DNA of 64,000 nt from contig NC_092671.1 of NCBI RefSeq assembly GCF_964355755.1, positions 14,612,501-14,676,500 on the forward strand, given 5' to 3'. This document shows positions 9,371 to 20,290 of this stretch, piece after piece (positions within the stretch are counted from its first letter, which is position 1; every line of letters begins with the position of its first letter). The stretch comes from Antedon mediterranea (taxonomy: Eukaryota > Echinodermata > Crinoidea > Comatulida > Antedonidae). The notes beneath the pieces are model-generated. The model worked only from the letters and a program-made list of their open reading frames with translations, ran no database searches and was not told where the DNA came from. The translations under genes and the position numbers were made by a program.

Positions 9371-12300
9371 TGGCTTTATAAGATTTCATTTCTTGTTTTG
9401 AAATATTTTCTTTGTTAGGATGATGAAACTGTTCCTCTGCTTTTGCAAACAATAAAAATATCGTCACTCCAAATAACTGTATTCCACCAATTATCTTAAA
9501 CATCAAAGACCATTGTCCGTATGTGTTCTTCATGAAAATAATGATGGTAATGATAGATTATAATAATAGGCCTGAATATATGGAAATGTTTATGACAATC
9601 ATTATTAGGCCTGTTGAGTTATCCGTTCAGTTTTCAAATCGTTAAAAAGTTGATGATGAAAGATCATGATGTAAGTATTACAGATTGTTATCTTATATAC
9701 ATTAATTTCTTTGAATTTATAATAGTATTATGCAAAGTATTAGCAAACTTACGTTATTGCTTATTAAAGCACCGATAAGTGTCGGTCCAACAAATCCAGA
9801 ACAACTTCCTACACTTGTCATGATTCCTATGATCACCCCTGAATAATGCTTCGTTATGTCCAATATGTTAGGCATGATACTCGAATGATTACATCCGAGT
9901 GTACCAAATGCCAATATGAGTGTAATCAGAGATAATATAGCACTATGTTTGAAAACGTCCATACAGATAAGTAAAAACGCACATAACCCAGTACCTATAA
10001 ACAAATATTATGCATAATATTGATTTACTGTGTTTCTATATTTCTTTTAATATGCATTAGGACGGTATCTACGAGTTTTAATAATGAATTGATTCGTTGA
10101 CAGCATAATCAACAGCGTTTATACTATGACTATATAACGATACTATTAATTGAGCGAGTGGCCGAGCGGTTAAGACAGTGGAACCGTAAATACGTAGCCA
10201 TAACATCGGCAGGGGTTCGAGGTTCACTCACTCCATGGTTCTGGTGGTAGAACGAGTCTTCTCGGATAAGGACTATAAACCGTAGGTCCAGTGTACACAT
10301 CTAGCTCGTGTGAACTTTAAAGAACCTAGTACATTTCGAGACGAGTAGGGGGTTACACCGGTGTATTAGTAGCCTACTGTACATCACAGCCACTGATCAT
10401 AACTGGGCCCTCTGGGAGACCAGTCTTTGACTGAAGAGGTTACCCAGTATTTAAATATATATTTCAATCTATTTCAATACTCGAATTCAGTTAAAATCAA
10501 GAACCGTTCACGACAATTCTATGAAAACTTACCTAGAAATGCGAACAGTTTCCTTGTTTGAAAAATAGTTAAGTATTTATGACGAATGATGAAGTCTGCA
10601 CATACACCAGAGGTTAGAGTAAAGAAGCAATCTGCAATACCTAGAATCGACATAAGCCATCCAGTCTAAATATTATAAGAAGTCCAACTATATATTATTA
10701 TATCCATGCCCATGCATTGGTAGACATGTATTCAGTATTTTATTGTTATAACTCACTTTCGAATCAGTGACGTCACACACCTTACGGTGGTGCGTCCATA
10801 CAAATATAAACAAAAACAAACAAAAGCAAAACAAATGAATTAGCACGACTTATTTTAGCAAAATACGTTACTTACTGTAATACTCTTACCGTTTTTAAGT
10901 CAAATCCAAATATTTCTGAGATAAATGTCGGAGCTTCAGTAATAATAAAATAAAAACCAAAACAATAAGCCAGGTAAACAAGGACTATCGCCCAGACAGC
11001 CGACGATTTAACTATACTCAGCAATGGAACCGATATGTTCTTTAAAAAACACAAAAAATTAATGATTTAGTGATTGACTACAATCTGTGTGAGGCCTTAT
11101 AAATCTAGCCATATAAAGTGAAACCATATTGTATGATACAACAGTAATAGCAGTGAACGCATAATATGCATTTATGTTAAAGATTTTTTTCTTCAAATTG
11201 TTGTTCTTGAATATGTCATTTTATTGTCGTAATAGTTATTTAATTTTAATCAAAAATTTGATCGAAAACAAATTATTTATCTGAAAAAACTTTTTGTCAT
11301 TTTATAGGTGATAAGTGATTAACTTATTAGAACTAACAAAAATGACCAATTCAACATCTGATTTTATTCATTTTCATTTTTCATATCTATGGGGGACAAT
11401 ACATCTTAAATTGTATTATGGTACCTTGTCTTTATTCTCTCCATCTCCAGTGTCAAAACCTTTTAAGTATTCGACCTCGTTACTCGATATAAACGGATCT
11501 TTTTCAGGAGTTTCGTAAATCAAAACAACCCATAATATTGCAGCAACAGCTCCAAATATACCTGGATTAAAATGTGAATATTTCAATTATTATGTATTAT
11601 TATTTATTATTATTATTTATTATTTGTTGTTATTTATGGTTGTTTGATGGTGGCTGTTGCCGGTTGTTGTTTGTTGCTGCTGCTGTTACTTTTGTTGTTG
11701 TTGTTATTATTAATATATTATTATAATAATAAGGTAAGATCTTGCAAACACAAACATACAAATCGTTTGTATAACGGATATTTTATTCTTTTATTATATA
11801 TTGTATGCTTAGTAATGATTTGTTTTTAAAGTTAAACAAAATGTGGATGTTACTACCGCACACAACATAATACAAACAAGAATTGTTTGCAGGAAAGTTC
11901 TTGATCAGAATAGTATATGTATATGTCTATTATAAAATCTGCGTGAAACAAAATAAAATTAAAAGGTATATAGGTCGTACTGTATGTATAAAATGATAAT
12001 GGCCAATTGTATGCAGAACAAATCCAAGCAGAAAGAGGGTTAGAGATGACCTCAGCTAATGCCAAACCTACGAAACAATCAGTGATATCTATTAAGTTAC
12101 AGCATAGAGATATTATAATCTCTATGGTTACAGTGAATAGAAACAAATATTAAAATCGTATAATACTTTAAGAATTGGGTATCACACAGACATTAAATCA
12201 TCATGATTGATTTGGGCTTAGTCTAGATTCAAAATCGTTTTATGTAATCCAATACAAAAATTCATATAATTTACAAAAAAACTATAAAATGAATCAGGTA

Positions 12301-14108
12301 GACTTTCATTACAGCCTATATGATAATATCAAATAATATTATAATTAGGCCTAGGCCCTATATCCGGTAACAGTTCGTGCGGTATTCCCATTATGGAGTT
12401 ATATAATTCGTGTAAAATGTATCAATGAAACTCCATTAACACGGAGTTACTGTGGGCAAATGAACAAATCATTTAAAGAAGATAATGAAAGTAATTTACC
12501 AAAAAAAGCAATGGATACAAGAGTACTTCGTTCATGTGGAACAGCCCACTTTCCCAGTAACACCACCGTTGCCGCATTGTTTAATCCCTGAAAAGAAAAG
12601 TTTCCGCTCAACCGCCTTTCCGGTCTTCCATATGTATATAATTTTATAATTTTTTTCGGAACTTCACTTTTGTAACAGTGGCACACTTCACATTTTGAAG
12701 GTGCGTCCAACAATATATAATAAATGAAAGCACAATATAGACAAAAACATAGATAATCTTACTTAATCTACATACGGTAACATCTAATAAACTCATTCAT
12801 TCCTTCCCTCTTCTTCTCCAAATATAAGTACAACATGTAATTTAAATACAGTACATGATTATCACTAATACCCCCCCCCCCTCCACAACCTTACTTACAA
12901 CATGAAGGAAATATAAAATAAATAAACAAAATTACAACATAGAGATATTGATAGTTCACATAATATCTGAGTCATGAGTCATTTGAGAAATAACAGATTA
13001 TAATAATCTTTAATTTTTGTTTTCCGCTTAACGTTTACCGCTATTTCTTCATAGCAGTATGACTATAACTTATAACATTGCGAAAAGAACCTTAAAATAC
13101 AGGTGTTATTTTCTTTGTATGATGGAATTTAATTTCAATGCCCATCATACAAAGAAAATAACATTGATTCAATGAATATTAGTGATTTTCATTGCACTTT
13201 TAGGCCTACAACTAGAAAAAAATAATTTAAAAAGCATTATTATTATTACCATCATTATTATTACCACCATTATTATTATTATTATCATTATTAAACCAAA
13301 AGAGTTAATCAATAATATTCAAATGGAATTTTATTGCACTTCAATTACTCATTAATAATACTATACGTAGATTATTCAGACTAACCTGTGCCATGCCGTC
13401 TAGTACACGTAGAACTATTAGAAGATTACTGCTAACTCCAGCTGACCAAGGTATCAGTGCTGTAAGAATACTTGACGAAATAAGTGAAAATAGATTAACT
13501 CGTTTCCCACCTAGTCTACAAGCGATCCATCCACCGGGAACGGGTGCTATGGTATAGCCATAGAAGAAACCACTAAGTATCATTTGACGTGTTTCTTTAT
13601 CCCAGACGTAAGTTGGTACCTATATTGACAATAACAAGATCGATTATGCCGTCCTAACCCATCATAGAGATTAATTTACAAAAAAAAGAACTTTAATTAA
13701 AGTTATTATATATAGGCCTACTATGATATGATAAGTTTCTTTCTTCAATGCTCTCTTTACTTGGTACTGGTTGCATTGATCCCTTTGCAGATAAACTGGG
13801 ATCGGGTACAGGCGAAGTGTCAAGACAAAATGTGCAAAAACGTATATATAACAATTAAAAGGAAAACTGAGGATTAAAACCCAATGCTTATTGAAAAAAT
13901 ACTAAAATGAAAGAAAAAACTAATCTTGGTGTCAATGTGTTTAGACTTCGAAACCTACCTTTGTTGTCAAAGTGACATTTGAAGCGTCTTCTTCGGTCAA
14001 ATTCTGAGTTTGGACCATTTCGATTATGGCAATATTTATATTGACTCTCATGCATAGCAAACACAATTTTATCATGGAACACATTCCCGCTACTAAAAAA
14101 CGCTTCAT
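9357..14108 (-). CDS. SLC17-family (sialin-like) anion transporter, array copy A
   Basis: Nine exons: 13959-14108, 13386-13619, 12500-12587, 11981-12067, 11425-11561, 10890-11039, 10533-10665, 9753-9994 and 9357-9527. Phases join throughout to give 463 residues, normal for SLC17 (sialin has 495). Membrane protein of the major facilitator superfamily with about 12 helices. Helix 1 holds CMRVNINIAI. The first luminal loop has N-glycosylation sites (NLT, NVT). Exon 2 carries the MFS-type loop GGWIACRLGGKR and RVLDGMAQ; exon 3 carries WAVPHERSTLVS. Family members move organic anions across lysosomal, vesicular or plasma membranes. This is the most divergent copy: exon 4 lacks three codons (LGG region) and helix 4 has lost the usual Pro-Ala pair. 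The stop codon (9357-9359) lies exactly at a LINE insertion, which may have supplied it. Substrate unknown. Confidence 0.87.
10151..10450 (+). mobile_element. tRNA-headed SINE with Deu-like core
   Basis: A ~300-bp SINE in intron 7 of copy A, on the opposite strand. The head resembles a tRNA of the Ser/Leu type. It has an A box TGGCCGAGCGGTTAAG (about 10159-10174) and a B box GGTTCGAGGTTC (10214-10225), and its acceptor arms (GAGCGAG / CTCACTC) pair with one mismatch. The body (about 10290-10365) has 'gtgaactttaaagaacc' followed by 'gagtagggggttacaccggtg'. This resembles the central Deu domain shared by deuterostome SINEs such as AmnSINE. Family match is from memory of the consensus. Confidence 0.7.
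11583..11735. repeat. TTA/TTG trinucleotide microsatellite
   Basis: Runs of TTATTATTA, then TTGTTG/CTGCTG, then TTATTA in intron 4 of SLC17 copy A. It produces a spurious poly-leucine reading frame. A similar TTA/ATT array lies at 13241-13293 in intron 2. Confidence 0.85.
13106..13163. repeat. Short hairpin inverted repeat
   Basis: Arms of about 21 bp (GTTATTTTCTTTGTATGATGG and its complement near 13143-13163) enclose a ~15-base AT-rich loop. It lies in intron 2 of SLC17 copy A and is probably the residue of a very small inverted-repeat element. Confidence 0.6.
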
Positions 14109-14611
14109 GTTAGCAATTTCGCTTATTTCGCTGACAATTCAATCCGGGATCCAACCCTATTCGTTATTTCTTTTAAAAATTATCTCTAGAATAACGTCTA
14201 CCGGTTAGCAGCCTTGATATACCATTGATCGACTGGTATAGCCTACGGTCTACTTGAATGAATTTGAATAATGGACGTTTCAAAAGACAATTCACAGTGC
14301 TGTATCTCCACAGTTTCCGGGGTATCATAGGAATATTTGGTAATACAGCATATAATTCATATCACATGCGATGCCTTTATCATGTCAGGGGCGGACCCAG
14401 GGGTGTTGCCCTACTGGCCCGGGCAACACCCTTAATTTCATACTAAATGTTGTTTCTGCCACTAAATTAAAATTGAGTAAATCCATCCGGACCAGGAACT
14501 TAATAGGCTTAGTCATAAAGTAGTTACAGAGTTGCAGGGCATCATTGTTGAATGTTTTGATGTTAGCTTAATTGTTAAAATTGGTAAAGAAGTAATTCTA
14601 GCGCCAACGAA
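14109..14611. other. Intergenic upstream of SLC17 copy A
   Basis: This should contain the promoter of copy A, which is transcribed to the left; no TATA box is obvious. A GC-rich piece at about 14387-14433 (CAGGGGCGGACCCAGGGGTG, then a short CTGGCCCGGGCAACACCC block) resembles the terminal repeat of hAT-type DNA transposons, but the second end was not found. Confidence 0.4.
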
Positions 14612-14615
14612 TTAA

Positions 14616-14860
14616 AGCCTGTCTTCTCTGTCGACGTTAGTCGACGATATCGTCGTTGATTGATAAAGCCTGTTTTCCTGTCGACAGGAAAACAGGCTTT
14701 ACAGTTCAACGACGATCGTTTGAAAACGATCAAGTTGAAATGATAGCGAGCGAGTACCCTTTTCTGTAAATCGTTAACATTTCAATGTTTACGTAGAAGA
14801 TCGCCATTCGCCGATTATTGTTAACGATAGCGTCGACTAACGTAGACAGGAAAACAGGCT
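14616..14860. mobile_element. MITE flanked by TTAA, with internal 38-bp perfect palindrome
   Basis: TTAA sits at both borders (14612-14615, 14861-14864). The ends are inverted: AGCCTGTC... at the left and ...AGACAGGAAAACAGGCT at the right. The TTAA duplication is the mark of piggyBac-type elements. Inside, 14664-14701 is a perfect palindrome built from the same terminal motif (TAAAGCCTGTTTTCCTGTC plus its complement), as if two elements met end to end. No coding capacity. Confidence 0.75.
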
Positions 14861-14864
14861 TTAA

Positions 14865-15598
14865 CGACCTTCACAACCAAAATATTTCTTTGTAACACAA
14901 TTTATTTTAAATGGAACGCTACAAAAATTTAGAAATCCCGTTGGCTTTGGAATTAAAGTAACAAAGATGGAATACTAATTCTTTGTGTATATCATCTATA
15001 TATAATATTTGTAATTGCGCTAGCTCATTAGTAAGCAGTATACGATTCTTTCAAATAATTCGGTGAAGTATATGCGAAGTACACTAAGGACACTTGAAGG
15101 ACCCGTGACCCGTGACGGCGGAAAGTTTATACAGCAAATCAGTTTGCTTCTGTTTTCTTTGTTAGGCCTAATCCCGTCACCGTCACGGAAGTTTGTTTTT
15201 TGTTTTGTTATATTTCTGTATTGAGGAAATAAATGAAAAGAAATGAAATTAAACGAAATTGTGTTCAGAATAAATACGACACTCATATTAACTTTTTACC
15301 GTTTAACATTGAACACTGTGTTGTTTCTTGTCTGTTTACAATACATGTTCAAACGATGAAATAATTGTTGTTGTAATAGAATAAATTTTCTTGAAACAAT
15401 AAAACAGAATGAAAAATATACATAGGTTCTTGTTTTGAAATACTGAATGTAGCCTATTTAAAGTCAAATAGTTAACAAATTTAGCAATCCCGTTGGCTTT
15501 GAAATTAAAGTAACAATGATGGAATACTAATAATGGTAATATCTTATCAGATTAATCAATATATAAGGTGATTAAACGTATCACTCATTATAAGTTCA
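14865..15598. repeat. Intergenic with a ~60-bp direct duplication
   Basis: The segment around 14920-14985 (AAATCCCGTTGGCTTTG, then AATTAAAGTAACAAAGATGG) recurs at about 15478-15535 with few changes. The two copies flank about 490 bp that has no recognised gene. The duplication may mark a past insertion. This is the 3' flank of SLC17 copy B. Confidence 0.5.
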
Positions 15599-18500
15599 CT
15601 ATTCAGTATCTTTTATACTTTCATACGATTTCATTTCTTGTTTGGATATGTTTTCTTCGATGGAATGAAACTGCTCCTCTGCTTTTGCAAACAACAAAAA
15701 TATCAACAGTCCAAACAACTGTATTCCCGCAATTATCTTAAACATCAAGTACCACTGATCATTTGTGTTCTGAAAATGAATAATAATAAAATGGTGATAA
15801 TGGATAGGCCCCAAAGGGGTTACAAAATGTAATCCTGCAATACAGAGTGATTAAGACAATAATTTGCAAACTTACTTTTTTCTTTAATAATGCAGCAAAT
15901 AATGATGGCCCTATAAATCCAGTAGAACTTGCTAAACATGTCATGATTCCTACGATCACTGATGAATAATGCTTCGTAATGTCCAATACGTTCGCCATAA
16001 AACAGGTATTGTAACATCCTAGTAACCCGAATGCTAGTATTAGCGTAATCAGGCATAATATAGCACTGTCTTGGAAAAATCCTATACAAATAAGTAAGAA
16101 AGCAGATAACCCCATACCTATAGAGAAAGAGAAATATTATATTAGTAAATGATTCTCATTCTTGATTTAAATTCTAATTCTGAAACATTATGATACATTA
16201 TGTGTCAAAATAAGTTTCCAGCCATCAAGTCATAAGTAGAAAGCTCATTCAAAATATCTGGAGGAAATAATTTCATATTTTTGATACTCAGAACTAGGTA
16301 TAAGTTCATTACTGTATTTTTATTTCATTCAAGTTATTAATATATAGGGAGCTTTCGATTTGCGACGACCGACGACCAAGCTAGGTCAGGTCAATCGATG
16401 TGTCGTCGGTCGTCGCCTATTCGAGTTTTGACCTAATATTAGTAAAAAAAAAATATTTTGGCACATGGCGTTTCATACGTATACTACTTCAGCTTGAAAC
16501 TTCAGACAAACATCTAACTTTAATAAACTAACTTTAAATGTCGAGGTGAGGAATGAGGACACGCGTCCCAATATTTTCTCTTGCGCACAATGAATTAACA
16601 TGACGTATAGTTTGGTAGTTGGTCGTCGCAAATCGAAAGCTCCCTATTATCATTCATATGGATGTTGTATTGTCTAATACTGATTGACAATACTCAATAA
16701 GAGGCTTATACTGTAATATCACTTCATGAAATTAAGAAATGATCTTTTACTGCAAATTGCGATCAGTTTCCTTGTTGGCAAAATAGTCAGCATTTCACGG
16801 CGAACAATGAAGTCGGCACATACACCAGAGAGCAGGGCAAATAAGCATTCCACAATACCTAGAATCAACATTAGCCACCCAATCTGTAAATATATATGGT
16901 TATATAAGTTTTTATTAGTCGGTTCCGCAACAACCAGTGACTGTCACTGACGACTCGTATTCATTTCGCAAAAATACTTTATATACACTTACCGTTTTTA
17001 CATCAAATTTTAAGACTTCGGAGATAAAGATCGGTGCTTCAGTAATAATAAAAAAGAAACCAAAAGCATTGCTACTGAAAGCAATGACTACCGCCCAAAC
17101 AGCTGACGATGTTAGTATACTCAACCATGGAGCCGATATTTTCTAAATGAAGAAAAAACCCATGATACATAAAGTAAAACTGCCAGAAGCTTTGGGGCAA
17201 CACTAGCCCTTCGTCAGTGCAAGTGAAAGTACTTGGACAAAGTCTCGATAGATAAATAAGGCAAGCGCTGATATCGTTGTCAGATTCACTCACCTTACAA
17301 GTTCGCACAAAATATAATGATAATCTTAATTTATATTTTTGTGTTTGTTATTGGTGTGCTTACAACATGTAACACCTATTAGGTATAATAATTATAACTA
17401 TTGAAATCGGACAGTGGTATTATTAAGCGTTATGGACAATACCTTATTTTTCTCTCCAACAGTTGTGTCAAAACTTTTCAAATATTCAACCTCGTTACTC
17501 GATATATACGGATCTTCATCAGGATTTTCGTAAATTAGGAAAATGCATAATATTGCAGTAACAGCTCCAAATGTACCTAAATATAATTTAATTCAATTGC
17601 CAATCATTTTAATAATAGTTTTGTTCACTTTAAAGAATAAATGAAAATAAGTAAAATACAAAAATAATATTGTTCAAGTTACTGTATGTATAAAATGACA
17701 ACGGCCATCCACCGAGTTTGTAGGCAGAACAAATCCAACCGGACAGTGGGTTACAGATAATCTCAGCCAATGCCACACCTGTATAAAAAAAACGTTCAAC
17801 GATTTGGTGTGAAACCATATCGAAGTGAATGAAGAAAATATCGGTCACAAAGAAGGCCAACTTTAATAACAGAATTTAAAAAAAAAAACATCGTATAAAT
17901 TTATTTCTAAATTAAGAACATAATCGCCATGTGGTATAATTACGTTGAAGAAAGCTAACGGTCGCATTATATTACTAATCAGAAGCTTTAATGTCTATTT
18001 ACCGGAATAGGCAATGGATACAAGTGTACTTCGTTCGTGTGCAACAGACCAGTTTGCCAGTATAATCAACATTGCCGGATTGTGTAATCCCTGAAAGTAA
18101 ATGTTTTCTTTTGGGTTTATTGTTATTGTTATATTGTGGTCATAACTTACAGTGAATTGTAAATGCTATAAACGCTATAACGCCATGCGTCTAAATGTAA
18201 ATGAAAGCTAAAAAGAAGTACAGTATGGCATCAATTATGAAATAAATGCTAACCTTAGTCTAGGTTCTAGACGGAGGTTTGACTTAATGTTAGCAAAAAG
18301 AAAAATATTGTTTCATACGTATGCTGCTTAATCTTGTATTTTCAGACAAAAATTTAAAAACCGAGTGGTGGACTAACATAAGAAAGACAATAACTATAGA
18401 CTTGAGACAAGTCTATACTAACCTGTGCCATGCCGTCTAGAACACGTAGAACTATTAGAAGATCAGTGCTAACTCCAGCTGACCAAGGTATCAGTGCTGT

Positions 18501-19421
18501 AAGAATACTTGACGAAAGAAGTGAAAATAGAATAACTCGTTTTCCACCAAGTCTGTGCGTCACCAATCCTCCAAGAAGTGCTGATACGCTATACCCATAG
18601 TAAACAGCACTAAGTATCATTTGACGTGTTTCTTCGCTCCAGGCGTAACTTGGTATCTATTGACAATAACAAAATTGGTTTAAAAAGGTCACGCATGTCA
18701 TCCTTCTGTGATACGTATACCCATCATGCTTGTGGAGATTAATTTAAAATAGAAAAGTCGCTAAATAAAACTTTTGTGGACTAATCATTGCAATTTCATT
18801 CATATTTACAGTTACTATACACATAAAATATAAAAACGGCGTTTTAGATTATACACGCAATAGCTTGTACCCACTTTTGTCAGATGTTTAGATTCTATAA
18901 CGTATCTTTTTTTTTTTTTTTTTTTTTTTTTTTTAGCTAGATACATGCTAGGTTATTGACGATGGGATTAACATACAAAACATTAATTCAAAATAAACAA
19001 ATTAATGAATACTAATTATGATTTGAAGCTTTAATACAATCCTCAATCCTCGCACTTTTTGGAGAAACATTTCTCGAAGGGAAGTTTAACCTTTTACAAG
19101 ATTACCGTACCTCAAATAAAGGGAATTTCCTAGTTTAGACCTACTCGCAATTTAAGAAAAAAATAAAAGGAAATACATTGTGTAAAATCCTATAAAATTT
19201 CTTCATTTGATAAATTATACGTTACGTTAGTTTATTTTTAAACTTACCTCTTTGTAAATAATTTCAGACCGTGTAGCCTTTGTTGTCAGAGTGACATTTA
19301 ACGCGTTGTTTTCGGTAGAATTTGGAACCATTTTGATTATAGCAATATTGAGATTTATTCTCATGCAATACAAACAAAACTTTACCATGGAACACATTCC
19401 AGCTACAAGATAACGCTTCAT
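15599..19421 (-). CDS. SLC17-family (sialin-like) anion transporter, array copy B
   Basis: Nine exons: 19248-19421, 18423-18656, 18003-18090, 17683-17778, 17443-17576, 16993-17142, 16751-16883, 15876-16117 and 15599-15769. All phases match, giving 473 residues. The ATG at 19421 is the first in frame; the frame runs further upstream only from non-ATG codons. Helix 1 has CMRINLNIAI with the arginine conserved in SLC17. Luminal N-glycosylation sites are NST and NVT. Exon 2 has VYYGYSVSALLGG and RLGGKR; exon 3 has NWSVAHERSTL; exon 6 has FFFIITEAPIFISEV; exon 8 has LDITKHYSSVIVGIM. There is no long N-terminal tail, so the dileucine lysosomal signal of vertebrate sialin is absent. The C-terminal tail is short (ends SIKDTE) compared with C-E. 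Introns hold a TA-flanked MITE and a poly-T tract. Substrate unknown. Confidence 0.9.
16347..16644. mobile_element. TA-flanked MITE in intron 7 of copy B
   Basis: The ends GGGAGCTTTCGATTTGCGAC and the complementary right end form terminal inverted repeats of about 24 bp, flanked by TA on both sides as in mariner/Tc1-type insertions. An internal second inversion (GACGACCGACGACC / GGTCGTCG) lies near the left end. The same element sits at the orthologous site of copy C. Confidence 0.8.
18907..18934. repeat. Poly-T tract in intron 1 of copy B
   Basis: A run of about 28 T replaces the mixed sequence found at the matching position of copy C (near 27533). It could be the tail of a vanished retroelement on the minus strand or a local expansion. 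Confidence 0.7.
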
Positions 19422-20290
19422 ATTGGCGATGTTGTATGGTGCCAACAACAAACACTCCTGCTGCTCGCTATTATAGACGCTAACTTAGAATTGCCACAAT
19501 GGAAGAGTAGAGGTCAAATTTTATTATTGACGGTTTAATTTGTGTTTTCAATACACCTACTCGTCGATTTTTAAGCCGTTATATCGTTTGCATGCATTGA
19601 TGGATTTGAATAATATATATAACAATAGTCTTTCAATGAAAAATAGATATACAAAGCCTATATTGTACAGTAGCTAATCTGACATTCTTATTCTTAAAAT
19701 AAGTTTATTTCAATAAAAAGTTAAATAGCTCCAAAACCTATGTTTAGTTTATACACATTATTTATTTTAACATTTCTTCTTATAGACAATTATGATGATA
19801 TGTTTATACACATTTATTTTTTTATAAATCTATAAAATACAATTATAATTTAATTTGAATGCAATTAGTTCAACTAATAATTTGTTGTTTCTTATAATTT
19901 TATCTTATACTTTGGGTTTGTTTTCTTTTCTGTCTGTGTTTGCTAAGTTATTGTATCTCGTTATTAATTGCATTATATTATGTAATAAATGCTCTAATAC
20001 AAATTCATGAATGTTCTATTCTCTTTTTGCTGATTCTTCATTCACATGGTATTCTTATTCTGTTAATGTAGTGATTTCAAAACAAAACAAAGACCAACAA
20101 TTGTCGATTTCTTTCCAAGTCTCTCAATAATACGAACTCGAAGAATTTAGCCTAAATAAACACGAAGACGGCTGCAGTCACCAACAATTATATGCTTATA
20201 TACTATATACAACTAAGATTTTTTTTCTAGCATGTGCTCTTCATTTTAGACACTTTCTTTAGGCCACAAACTTAATAACCTTCTCGACAG
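19422..20290. other. Intergenic between SLC17 copies B and C
   Basis: AT-rich DNA shared with the intervals upstream of copies C and D. The part next to exon 1 (19422-19500, CTCCTGCTGCTCG and the 60 bp after it) is the best conserved among copies and probably holds the copy B promoter. No TATA box or RNA gene is clear. A hydrophobic ORF that is open in the two younger copies is broken here. Confidence 0.5.

Noticed and set aside
11644-11829. Poly-leucine ORF
   Set aside because: It is a translation of the TTG/CTG/TTA microsatellite in an intron.
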